Part shown: piece by piece, positions 1-5,354 of the stretch | How positions within the stretch are numbered: position 1 is the stretch's first letter | How the letters are laid out: every line of letters begins with the position of its first letter | Virus record (IMG/VR): IMGVR_UViG_3300036906_000050 | Location: 1 to 21,905 of that record | Strand: one strand, 5' to 3' | Length of the DNA stretch: 21,905 nt | From: a virus | Translations under genes and position numbers: made by a program | The notes under the pieces: generated by a model | What the model was told of the DNA's origin: nothing | What the model saw: only the letters and a program-made list of their open reading frames with translations | Database searches by the model: none

Positions 1-1
1 G

Positions 2-112
2 CGGGCTGGGGCAGATTCCGCGGCCGGCTCGCTGGACCTGCGCGCGATGATCCGCGGTGGAGAGGTGCGCGCGCTGCCCGCGCCAGGTGGTGACGATGAT
101 GCAGCATCGTGA
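2..112 (+). CDS. C-terminal end of a truncated gene, function unknown
   Basis: An open frame runs in from the left edge of the window for 36 codons and ends at TGA 110-112. The readable tail contains SLDLRAMIRGGEVRALPAPG followed by an acidic, Ser-rich end. Third codon positions are mostly G or C, as expected for a real gene in this GC-rich DNA, and the next small ORF starts 10 bases after the stop. I do not recognise the protein. The low-complexity end gives no function, and a chance open frame in GC-rich sequence cannot be excluded. Confidence 0.35.
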   Translation, partial: RAGADSAAGSLDLRAMIRGGEVRALPAPGGDDDAAS

Positions 113-122
113 GCCACGCGCG

Positions 123-311
123 ATGACGACCAGCGCGAGCAAGCTGGAGCGGTGGGACCAGGTGCGAGCGCGCGACAGGAAGGCGCTGGCGAACCTGCGA
201 GCGGCCGGCCGGCGGGTGGATTGCGAATCGTGGAGCGCTGAGGTGGGACGGTTGCTACGTGCACCGACACCACGAGCAATGAGCCGTTTCGCTGCGTGCA
301 GTGATTCCTGA
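123..311 (+). CDS. Small hypothetical protein (62 aa)
   Basis: This 62-residue ORF starts at ATG 123, just downstream of the preceding stop at 110-112. The frame is open further upstream to ATG 57, but the shorter start is preferred because the longer one would overlap the upstream reading frame for its whole extension. The N-terminal half is strongly charged, with many Arg, Lys and Glu residues (SKLERWDQVRARDRKALANL), and probably forms a helix. The C-terminal half has two Cys residues but no zinc motif. No family is recognised. There is no clear Shine-Dalgarno sequence, so this is a tentative gene. Confidence 0.35.
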   Translation: MTTSASKLERWDQVRARDRKALANLRAAGRRVDCESWSAEVGRLLRAPTPRAMSRFAACSDS

Positions 312-396
312 GCCGCCCGGGAATAGGCGCCGAAGCGCTTGCACCCTATCGAATCGGCTCAACCCATCGACGCACGGGCTTCGGAGGCTCTTAACT

Positions 397-882
397 TCAT
401 GCCCCGTCGCGGGTCCGTACACTTACTGCCTGCTCGGTGCACAGCCGCTTTCCCGTGAATCCGCCAGCCGTCCTAGTGGATCGGCAACCTGGCAACTGCT
501 CGGGTGGTGAGATCCGCCCGCGTATTTCCTCCATGGACCCTTTCAGGTCAGAGAGGACTCGGCTCGCTGGCAGCCGGAGAATCGAGAATCCGCGCTCAAC
601 CATTACGCGGTCGCGGTAAGCGTCAACGCGCTGCTGGTGAGTGGTTTGGTGATATCCACCGTCCACTTCGATGATGAGTTTTCGGCAAGGGCAGTAGAAA
701 TCGGCAATCCAGCCAAGAATAATCACTTGGCGCTTGAACTTGATGCCCCATGGCCGAGAGCGTAGAAATGCCCATAGTTTGCGCTCCGAATCGGTCGGAT
801 GTTTTCGCATCTGGTCGCAAAAGGCGAGCTTCTTTCGGTATTTTGGGGAATGGCGCGCGTGAATCGAAGGTTTAACCGCCAC
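397..882 (-). CDS. DUF559 domain protein, putative Vsr-like PD-(D/E)XK endonuclease
   Basis: The protein carries the DUF559 signature in order: an N-terminal helix with MRKHPTDSERKLWAFLR, then the core strand WIADFYCP (Asp61), then LIIEVDGGYH (Glu72, Asp74, His78), a helix with Asp87 and Arg90, and the final strand GFSILRLPASRVL. These are the expected acidic active-site residues of the very-short-patch-repair-like nuclease fold. Typical family members are about 115-130 residues; this one is 161 from GTG 882 and has roughly 35 extra residues at the C-terminus. An upstream GTG at 924 would add 14 residues, but those codons lie inside a palindromic promoter-like region, so 882 is preferred. It is the only minus-strand gene in the window. 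Two sampled rows (661-780) are about 49% GC, below the flanking DNA, suggesting acquisition. The substrate is unknown; a host-borne or phage homing-type role is inference. Confidence 0.85.
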   Translation of the reverse strand: MAVKPSIHARHSPKYRKKLAFCDQMRKHPTDSERKLWAFLRSRPWGIKFKRQVIILGWIADFYCPCRKLIIEVDGGYHQTTHQQRVDAYRDRVMVERGFSILRLPASRVLSDLKGSMEEIRGRISPPEQLPGCRSTRTAGGFTGKRLCTEQAVSVRTRDGA

Positions 883-888
883 CCCATC

Positions 889-927
889 ATCATGCGCTTG
901 ACTGGGATGGCATGTCAAGCGCACAAT
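889..927. promoter_or_regulatory. Candidate overlapping divergent promoters on the palindrome
   Basis: Each arm of the inverted repeat contains a -35-like hexamer. On the plus strand TTGACT (898-903) is followed after 18 bases by CACAAT (922-927, 4 of 6 consensus). On the minus strand TTGACA (918-913) is followed after 18 bases by CATGAT (894-889, 4 of 6). Projected transcription starts, near 934 and 882, fall on the first base of an ATG and a GTG start codon respectively, symmetric about base 908. Both transcripts would then be leaderless. The -10 matches are modest, so this is a proposal rather than a proven promoter pair. Confidence 0.4.
893..923. repeat. 10-bp perfect inverted repeat between divergent genes
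   Basis: TGCGCTTGAC at 893-902 is exactly mirrored by GTCAAGCGCA at 914-923, with an 11-base centre. It sits between the minus-strand DUF559 gene and the first plus-strand gene of the micro-ORF chain. It could act as a regulator-binding operator, or as a hairpin in RNA; there is no T-tract, so it is not a typical terminator. Confidence 0.8.
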
Positions 928-933
928 GGCGAC

Positions 934-1077
934 ATGGGAATAGCGAAACTGCTGGTGATCCCGGCTGCCGAGCGGTTGGCCGAGATCGGGCGCCTGTTGT
1001 GCGCGCCGGTGTTCGGGTTGGGAAGCGAGCGGCGGGTGCTCGACTTGCTACACTCCCTCGGAGTCGAGAAGCTGTGA
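934..1077 (+). CDS. Small protein (47 aa), first of five-gene overlapping chain
   Basis: The ORF starts at ATG 934 and encodes 47 residues beginning MGIAKLLVIPAAERLAEIGR. It looks amphipathic and mostly helical, with one Cys and a C-terminal LLHSLGVEKL. There is no confident membrane span and no recognised family. Its stop codon TGA (1075-1077) overlaps the GTG start of the next gene in a GTGA quartet, the first of four such junctions in a row, which is the main evidence that it is translated. The frame is open further upstream, but that extension runs through the palindromic promoter-like region and the DUF559 gene. Function unknown. Confidence 0.5.
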   Translation: MGIAKLLVIPAAERLAEIGRLLCAPVFGLGSERRVLDLLHSLGVEKL

Positions 1078-1169
1078 GCGAGCGTACCCGAGAGGTGGAT
1101 TTCATCGCCGGATTGGTGCTTGTGATCGCGCTCGGTCTGGTGGCCCTACGGTCCTGCTTGCATTCGTGA
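1074..1169 (+). CDS. Single-span membrane micro-protein (31 aa)
   Basis: This is a 31-codon gene too short for usual ORF calling. It starts at GTG 1074 inside the GTGA that ends the previous gene and stops at 1167-1169 inside the GTGA that starts the next. A charged N-terminus (SERTREVD) is followed by one hydrophobic helix, FIAGLVLVIALGLVAL, and a short tail with Arg, Cys and His. The layout is that of a single-pass bitopic micro-protein. Placed just before another membrane protein and close to the terminase gene, it could be a holin, antiholin or membrane regulator; the sequence alone cannot decide. Coupled translation with both neighbours is likely. Confidence 0.55.
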   Translation: MSERTREVDFIAGLVLVIALGLVALRSCLHS

Positions 1170-1363
1170 CCGGTTACGTCCAGCGGGTGTATCCAGCTCG
1201 AGCGCCGGTGTACTGCCCGTGGCCGTGGTTCGTAGCATTCCTGATCCTGCTGGCTGGCGCGTGTGTGGCGTTGGTCTGCCTGCCGTTCTGGGTGGTGCAG
1301 GACTGGCACAGGTACGATCCGCCCTTGACACGCAGCGAGCGCAGACGCAAAATGAGGACATGA
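1166..1363 (+). CDS. Small membrane protein (65 aa), holin-like candidate
   Basis: The gene starts at GTG 1166, overlapping the previous stop by four bases, and encodes 65 residues. Residues about 18-43 form a hydrophobic stretch (PWPWFVAFLILLAGACVALV, then CLPFWVV) long enough for one long or two tight membrane spans. It is flanked by a short N-terminus and a basic C-terminal tail ending RSERRRKMRT, so the C-terminus is predicted to face the cytoplasm. Size, charge pattern and position near the terminase resemble holins of some short-tailed phages, where lysis genes lie beside terminase genes. No holin family is recognised, so this is inference from architecture. The stop overlaps the next ATG in an ATGA quartet. 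Confidence 0.6.
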   Translation: MTGYVQRVYPARAPVYCPWPWFVAFLILLAGACVALVCLPFWVVQDWHRYDPPLTRSERRRKMRT

Positions 1364-1518
1364 TGCGGTGGCTGCGTAGTCTCCTCCTATTGCGGGCTTC
1401 TGACCTCAAGCCATTGCCACCGCCGACGCGGGGTATCGGCTACGGCTCCGGTGCCCCGCGTCCATACCGCGACCTTGACGACTTCATGCGGCCGGCCAAC
1501 CCGCCGGACTGGGAGTGA
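1360..1518 (+). CDS. Small proline-rich protein (52 aa)
   Basis: The gene starts at ATG 1360 (two consecutive ATG codons), overlapping the preceding stop as ATGA, and encodes 52 residues. The N-terminus MRWLRSLLLLR is basic and amphipathic. The rest is Pro- and Gly-rich (LKPLPPPTRGIGYGSGAPRP) and ends with acidic PYRDLDDFMRPANPPDWE. A Pro-rich small protein after membrane proteins recalls Rz1-type spanin subunits. However, there is no Cys and so no lipobox, so a spanin call is not supported. A longer frame reaching back to 1219 would lie inside the membrane-protein gene and is taken as a shadow. Function unknown. Confidence 0.5.
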   Translation: MMRWLRSLLLLRASDLKPLPPPTRGIGYGSGAPRPYRDLDDFMRPANPPDWE

Positions 1519-1745
1519 TGCCTCTCTCTTCAAATGCTCGCAGGCTTTTTCCCGGGTCTTACCCAACCAAATCCGAAGTAGCAGGTATTGTTGAACTTCC
1601 ACTAGTTTTTCACGACGGCATGATTCAACCTGACTTGGACGTGCTTGCAGAGATGCGGTATTCCACGGGAATTACGCCAGAGAAGTCATCAATCCAAGAC
1701 TATGCCCAGGACATAGAATGCCTCAAGCTGTCACTAAGCCGATAG
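1515..1745 (+). CDS. Truncated tyrosine-integrase-like N-terminal domain (76 aa)
   Basis: The gene starts at GTG 1515 (GTGA overlap with the previous stop; ATG follows immediately) and encodes 76 residues. The pattern ELPLVFHDGMIQPDLDVLAE, then ITPEKSSIQDYAQDIECLKL, resembles the start of site-specific tyrosine recombinases: a short strand segment followed by the SAM-like core-binding helix with its YAxDL-type motif. The catalytic domain (the Arg-His-Arg-Tyr tetrad) is absent. The frame stops at 1743-1745, inside the start of the terminase gene, which it overlaps by 28 bases. GC content over 1521-1740 is about 49%, against about 65% just upstream (1201-1320). This looks like an integrase remnant at a mosaic junction. 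A small independent DNA-binding protein, even a cryptic small terminase, is an alternative. Confidence 0.5.
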   Translation: MMPLSSNARRLFPGSYPTKSEVAGIVELPLVFHDGMIQPDLDVLAEMRYSTGITPEKSSIQDYAQDIECLKLSLSR

Positions 1746-3376
1746 CCCTACAGCCCAACCAGATGACGCTTTTGCAAGCGTGCCTTGACCAGAGGCCGGA
1801 AGCGCCGACGGTGTTGGGGTTCGGGGGTAGCCGTGGGTGCGCCAAGTCGTTTTGCGTGCGTGCGATAGCGTTGATTCTGGCGATGATGTTTCCGAAGTGT
1901 ATCGTGTGGATCATTCGCCGGGTGTGGGACGACCTCAACAAAGACCATGTACAGCCGTTGCTGCGTGATGAACACCCGGAGTTGAAGGCATTCTGGCGGG
2001 CGCAGGACAAGGAATTGCGGTTGCCGAACGGGAGTTCGATATTCTTCATTCACGCTGGCGATACGGGGCGGGCGAAGCGGAAGGCGCGCGGTCCGCAGGC
2101 TCGGTACATCTTTCTGGAGCAGGCAGAGGAGTTCAGCGAGGAAGAGATCCAGCAGTTGGACGGGTCGAACCGCGAGGCTGGCGTGTCGCCAGGCGTCTGC
2201 AAGAAGATCCTGACATTCAATCCTGGGGGTATCGGGACGGCGTATCTTCGGCGGGTGATGTGGCTTCGGCAGTTCCATGACAACGAAGACCCGGCGGCGT
2301 TCATGTTCATCCAGGGGTACGGGTGGGACAATTACGAGTGGTTCCGCGGCCTGGGTATCGTGAGTGAGAAGGACTTCTACGAGTCGCCGGAGTGGAACGA
2401 AGGGCCAGAGGTGCCAATTGAGCAGACACGTCGGTTCAAGGTGTTCACAGAGAAGACCGATTTCGGAAAGAAGTTGGCAGCATTGCCGCAAAGCCAGCGA
2501 ATCGGTGAGTTGATGGGCAGTTTTGAGAAATTCGCGGGGCAATACTACTCCGAGGTTTGGGAAGAGAGCGCGACGGTGCTTGATTCTGCGCTGGTGGGGA
2601 GAATTGTCCAGCCGTGGTGGAGGCGGTGGCTGACAACGGACTGGGGATTCAGCCACTACGCGGCGACGGGATGGTTTACGAGCGGGATTCTATCGCCAGA
2701 GCAGGTTTTGTCGCTGTTTGGCGTGAAAATGACGGGAATGCTGCGAATTATCATCCTTTATCGGGAGCTGGTGGTGAATGACGTTGCGGAACCGGACCTT
2801 GCGAAGCTGATTTTGCACTTGACGCCTGAAAGTGAGCGCCGGGAGATTCGAGATCACTACATCGGTCACGACGCCTGGGCGAAACGGGGAAGCGCAAACA
2901 CTGTGGTCGAGCAGATGGAGCCGGTTTTCGTGAATGGAGGGTTGCCAAGGCTGTCGCGGGCCGACATAGACCGGGTTGGAGGCTGGCGGTTGTTGTTCAA
3001 CTGCTGGGCAACGGCGCGCCGGCTGCGGAAATGGCCCGGTGGAGTCGATTTTCAGCAGGAAACGCAGGACCAGCCGGCCTTTTTCGTGTCCTCGGGGTGC
3101 CCGGAGACGATTGCAGCGGTCCCGATGCTGATTTGCTCCGAAAAAGACCCTACCGACATCGAAAAGATGAGCGGGCAGGCGTCGGATGACATTGCGGACA
3201 TGGTGCGGTATGGGTTGAAGACGCACCTTTCGGCCAAGACGGAAGCGCCGTTTGAGAACCGGATGGCGGAGACGTATGCGAAGTACGAAGACCCGACTTC
3301 CAGGGCGATGGCGATGTTGCGCTTGACAAAAGACGAACGAAGTGCTCAGTATATTCATAGGAGAAGGCGCGCGTGA
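1718..3376 (+). CDS. terL: Terminase large subunit (ATPase and nuclease)
   Basis: This is the packaging motor that translocates DNA into the prohead and cuts concatemers. The 552-residue length is typical. The ATPase domain has a phage-type Walker A, GFGGSRGCAKSF (about 34-45), and a Walker B-like strand, YIFLEQAEEF (130-139), where Gln135 occupies the position usually held by the catalytic Glu. A TFNPGG motif (166-171), probably motif III, follows. The RNase H-like nuclease has TTDWGFSH with Asp308, IGHDAWAKRG with Asp385, and SDDIADMVRYGL with Asp490, Asp491 and Asp494, which give the metal-binding set. ATG 1718 is chosen because AGGA (1708-1711) precedes it at a normal distance, although it overlaps the upstream gene by 28 bases. 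The stop overlaps the next GTG. No small terminase subunit is recognised next to it. Confidence 0.93.
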   Translation: MPQAVTKPIALQPNQMTLLQACLDQRPEAPTVLGFGGSRGCAKSFCVRAIALILAMMFPKCIVWIIRRVWDDLNKDHVQPLLRDEHPELKAFWRAQDKELRLPNGSSIFFIHAGDTGRAKRKARGPQARYIFLEQAEEFSEEEIQQLDGSNREAGVSPGVCKKILTFNPGGIGTAYLRRVMWLRQFHDNEDPAAFMFIQGYGWDNYEWFRGLGIVSEKDFYESPEWNEGPEVPIEQTRRFKVFTEKTDFGKKLAALPQSQRIGELMGSFEKFAGQYYSEVWEESATVLDSALVGRIVQPWWRRWLTTDWGFSHYAATGWFTSGILSPEQVLSLFGVKMTGMLRIIILYRELVVNDVAEPDLAKLILHLTPESERREIRDHYIGHDAWAKRGSANTVVEQMEPVFVNGGLPRLSRADIDRVGGWRLLFNCWATARRLRKWPGGVDFQQETQDQPAFFVSSGCPETIAAVPMLICSEKDPTDIEKMSGQASDDIADMVRYGLKTHLSAKTEAPFENRMAETYAKYEDPTSRAMAMLRLTKDERSAQYIHRRRRA

Positions 3377-3627
3377 AGCGATTGCTGGACTGGCTACGAA
3401 ATTGGCTGTGTTCGGATCTCGAAGAAAGGCACGGAGTTCTCATCGGGAGACTGGAGCAGCAAATTAGTGAGCAAAATCAAGTTATTCTTGAACTCACTAC
3501 AAGCGTCAACAAACTCGTTGAGCACTTAAGCGAGCGCCAAGCCGAATTGCCAACTGGCCGACGTGTGGCGCGCACCTTCAGCGAATTTCGAGCGGCTGCC
3601 GAAGGGCGGCCACAGGAGACACGATGA
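3373..3627 (+). CDS. Small coiled-coil protein (84 aa)
   Basis: The gene starts at GTG 3373, overlapping the terminase stop by four bases, with AGGAG at 3359-3363 as ribosome binding site. The first residues, MKRLLDWLRNWLCSDLEERH, are amphipathic and Trp-rich. Residues about 15-55 show heptad-like spacing (LIGRLEQQISEQNQVILE, then TSVNKLVEHLSERQ) typical of a coiled coil. The tail is basic and disordered. It lies between the terminase and a His-rich gene in the packaging module. Many phages carry small coiled-coil proteins here without known function. No specific family is recognised. Confidence 0.8.
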   Translation: MKRLLDWLRNWLCSDLEERHGVLIGRLEQQISEQNQVILELTTSVNKLVEHLSERQAELPTGRRVARTFSEFRAAAEGRPQETR

Positions 3628-4055
3628 GCATTGCAAGCACCATGGCGGGCATGGCCCGCGGCGGAAAGAAGCCCGGAATCGGTGAGAAAACCGAGGACCA
3701 GATGGGCGGCAAGTCGAACGGAGATGGCGGAGAACATTCCAAGCTGTTCGACCACGGCGACGGGACGTTTCACAGCGTCACCAGCGACGGGGAGCGCACC
3801 GAGCACCCGCATATCGGGCACGCCGTCGTCCACCTGGCCGCACACCACGAGCCGGAAGGCAAGCACTTCCACGTCCACCAAGACGGAGGTGGAGGCCACA
3901 CGAGCCACCAAGCCTCCGAAGGTGGTCAGGCCGAAGGGCCGCATGACCACGAGAACATCGAGGCCCTGAAAGAGCACATGGACCAGTTCTTGAACGAAGA
4001 GGAATACGAGGGCGAAGGCTCCCATGGCGGCGGCGAAGGGTCGATCTTCGAGTAA
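3624..4055 (+). CDS. Histidine-rich protein, possible metal binder (143 aa)
   Basis: The ATG at 3624 overlaps the previous stop as ATGA. The protein has 18 His in 143 residues, concentrated between residues 37 and 113 in patterns such as HGDGTFHSV, EHPHIGHAVVHLAAHH and KHFHVHQDGG. The N-terminus is Gly/Lys-rich and flexible. The C-terminus is acidic (MDQFLNEEEYEGEGSHGGGE). The His clusters alternate with acidic residues and Gly, which suggests binding of divalent metal, possibly with a small beta-rich fold. It sits between the terminase and portal genes, so it may be a minor head or packaging accessory. No signal peptide and no enzyme motif are visible; the function is unassigned. Confidence 0.85.
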   Translation: MSIASTMAGMARGGKKPGIGEKTEDQMGGKSNGDGGEHSKLFDHGDGTFHSVTSDGERTEHPHIGHAVVHLAAHHEPEGKHFHVHQDGGGGHTSHQASEGGQAEGPHDHENIEALKEHMDQFLNEEEYEGEGSHGGGEGSIFE

Positions 4056-4082
4056 CCGGGCATCAGCCCAAAAGGAATGACG

Positions 4083-4856
4083 ATGAATACCAAACGATTG
4101 ATTTTAGCGGGCCTTCTGGCTCTTGCCCTGGCCCTTGTTTCAGCAGCGCAGACGATTCCTGGCACCACCTACACCTGGGGTAGCTTCAAGCCGACGCTCA
4201 CCGTGGACATCGGGACGGCATCGGCCACCACCACCCAAACGCTCACCGTGGACATCGGCCAAGTGCCGGGTCCGAACGGAACGGTATTTTTCCCGCTGGC
4301 GGCCGGCGCCGTGGGGCAATCGGTGATCGTCGGAACCGGGACGAACGCGGACACCGTGACCATTTCGGCGGTGAACTGTTATACGCCGCTGGTTTACGAT
4401 ACCTGTTCGTTTACGGCGGCAAGTTACACGCACTCCCATGGGCGCGGGGAGCCGGTGTTCTTCCCGACTGCGGTTGAAGCGGTGAAGTTGGAAGGAGCCT
4501 GCACAGGCGCGGCGACAGCCAGCCAGACGCTCGGACTCTACGGATTAGGCCAGTGGGCCGCGCAAGCCTGCACCCAGACTGCCTATGATCTCGGTCGCGT
4601 GGTGAGCCAGCCTGGAACCATCCGTTACTTGGGAGTAGCTGTAACCGTGGCTGGGACCACTGCCAGTTCCGGCGTGTTCACGGTGCGAAAGAACGGCTCC
4701 GATACGACCGTCACGTGTACCGTGGGAACGGCGCTATATTGCTCCGATTCCTCGCACTTTGTGACCGTGGCGGCTGGCGACATTATCAGCGTCAAGTTCA
4801 CTACGCAAGGAGCCGAGACATTGGCCAATCCATCGGCCTACGTCCTGATTTTCTGA
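4083..4856 (+). CDS. Exported Cys-containing beta-sandwich-like protein (257 aa)
   Basis: ATG 4083 is preferred over ATG 4077 because AAAGGA (4071-4076) then lies six bases upstream instead of touching the start. The N-terminus has a classic signal peptide: basic MNTKR, hydrophobic LILAGLLALALALVS, then AAQ with probable cleavage near residue 23. The mature part is Thr/Val/Gly-rich, beta-strand-like, with six Cys in pairs or singles (NCYTPLVYDTCS, ACTGAA, AACTQTA, TCTVGTALYC), consistent with three disulfides after export. The C-terminal section, GVFTVRKNGSDTTVTC through VAAGDIISVKF, resembles beta-sandwich domains seen in phage fibre and capsid decoration proteins. A secreted protein within the packaging module is unusual: a surface-modifying or superinfection factor, or a virion protein with a mis-assigned leader, are alternatives. 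Confidence 0.85.
   Translation: MNTKRLILAGLLALALALVSAAQTIPGTTYTWGSFKPTLTVDIGTASATTTQTLTVDIGQVPGPNGTVFFPLAAGAVGQSVIVGTGTNADTVTISAVNCYTPLVYDTCSFTAASYTHSHGRGEPVFFPTAVEAVKLEGACTGAATASQTLGLYGLGQWAAQACTQTAYDLGRVVSQPGTIRYLGVAVTVAGTTASSGVFTVRKNGSDTTVTCTVGTALYCSDSSHFVTVAAGDIISVKFTTQGAETLANPSAYVLIF
4194..4258 (+). repeat. Exact 20-base direct repeat inside the exported-protein gene
   Basis: The same 20 bases occur at 4194-4213 and 4239-4258, 45 bases apart and in the same frame. Both encode TLTVDIG near the start of the mature protein. Exact nucleotide identity, rather than only similar protein, suggests a recent small duplication or slippage. Confidence 0.85.
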
Positions 4857-4857
4857 C

Positions 4858-5190
4858 ATGCCGAAAATCATCCAGATCATCGACACGGACTCGACCGGGC
4901 ACCGGGTCCGTTTGGACGACGGCTCGATTGTCTCGCTGAAACACTCGCATGACGTTCCTACCGTCGGAGCCGAACTGAACGAAGACGACTTTCTGTTCGA
5001 CCACGGAAAGCCCATGAGTATCGAGCAGATGAACAGCGATGCCCAGGTAGCGGCGAACGTTCTCAGCGAGATCGTGAAGCCGACCGGCCCCCGAAACGCC
5101 ACTGATATGGAGATTCTGGCCGCTGACCGAGCCGCCGACCGCGCGGAAGACCGCGCCGAGGAAGTCCGTTACGACAGAGAGAGGGGATAA
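4858..5190 (+). CDS. Hypothetical phage protein (110 aa)
   Basis: The gene starts at ATG 4858, one base after the preceding stop, and ends with TAA whose last base begins the next ATG. The first 50 residues (IIQIIDTDSTGHRVRLDDGS, then IVSLKHSH) look like a small beta domain with a repeated polar Asp/His pattern. Residues about 90-110 form a charged helix with the repeated unit ADRAADRAEDRAEE, rich in Arg and Asp/Glu. No strong Shine-Dalgarno is visible, so translation may depend on coupling to the gene upstream. No family is recognised; the position suggests a head or packaging accessory. Confidence 0.8.
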   Translation: MPKIIQIIDTDSTGHRVRLDDGSIVSLKHSHDVPTVGAELNEDDFLFDHGKPMSIEQMNSDAQVAANVLSEIVKPTGPRNATDMEILAADRAADRAEDRAEEVRYDRERG

Positions 5191-5354
5191 TGCCCTTCCT
5201 ATCGAAAGCGCAGCAGCGGTGGGGCCATTCTGAAAGCGGAAAGAAGGCTCTCGGTGGCGAATCGGCGGTGAAAGAGTGGGACTCCGCGACGAACTTCAAG
5301 AAGTTGCCTGAGAAAAAGGGCAAACTCCGGCGCGCGGCAGAACAAGAAAAATGA
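5190..5354 (+). CDS. Small conserved-type phage protein (54 aa)
   Basis: This gene fits exactly between its neighbours. Its ATG (5190-5192) shares one base with the upstream TAA, and its TGA (5352-5354) overlaps the next ATG as ATGA. It encodes 54 residues beginning MPFLSKAQQRWGHSESGKKA, followed by an AVKEWDSAT segment, then NFKKLPEKKGKLR. The pattern of SKAQQRW near the start and KLPEKK near the end resembles a family of very small basic proteins often seen in phage structural regions, whose role is not established as far as I know. The tail is strongly basic and could bind nucleic acid. GAGAGGGG just upstream is a good ribosome binding site. Confidence 0.75.
   Translation: MPFLSKAQQRWGHSESGKKALGGESAVKEWDSATNFKKLPEKKGKLRRAAEQEK

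Noticed and set aside
312-396. Short stretch between a small plus-strand ORF and the end of the DUF559 gene as an attachment site
   Set aside because: No repeat, tRNA fragment or clear hairpin with a T-tract was seen.
1748-2656. 302-codon open frame on the minus strand
   Set aside because: It lies wholly opposite the terminase gene, whose motifs are clear. It is an Arg/Pro/Leu-rich antisense shadow typical of GC-rich coding DNA.
3631-3969. 112-codon alternative plus frame
   Set aside because: It is Arg/Thr/Ser-rich and lies inside the His-rich gene, which has the proper ATGA overlap with its upstream neighbour.
4058-4069. GGGC-ATCA-GCCC hairpin between the His-rich and exported-protein genes
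   Set aside because: The stem is only four bases and is followed by A residues on the plus strand, so it is too weak to call a terminator.
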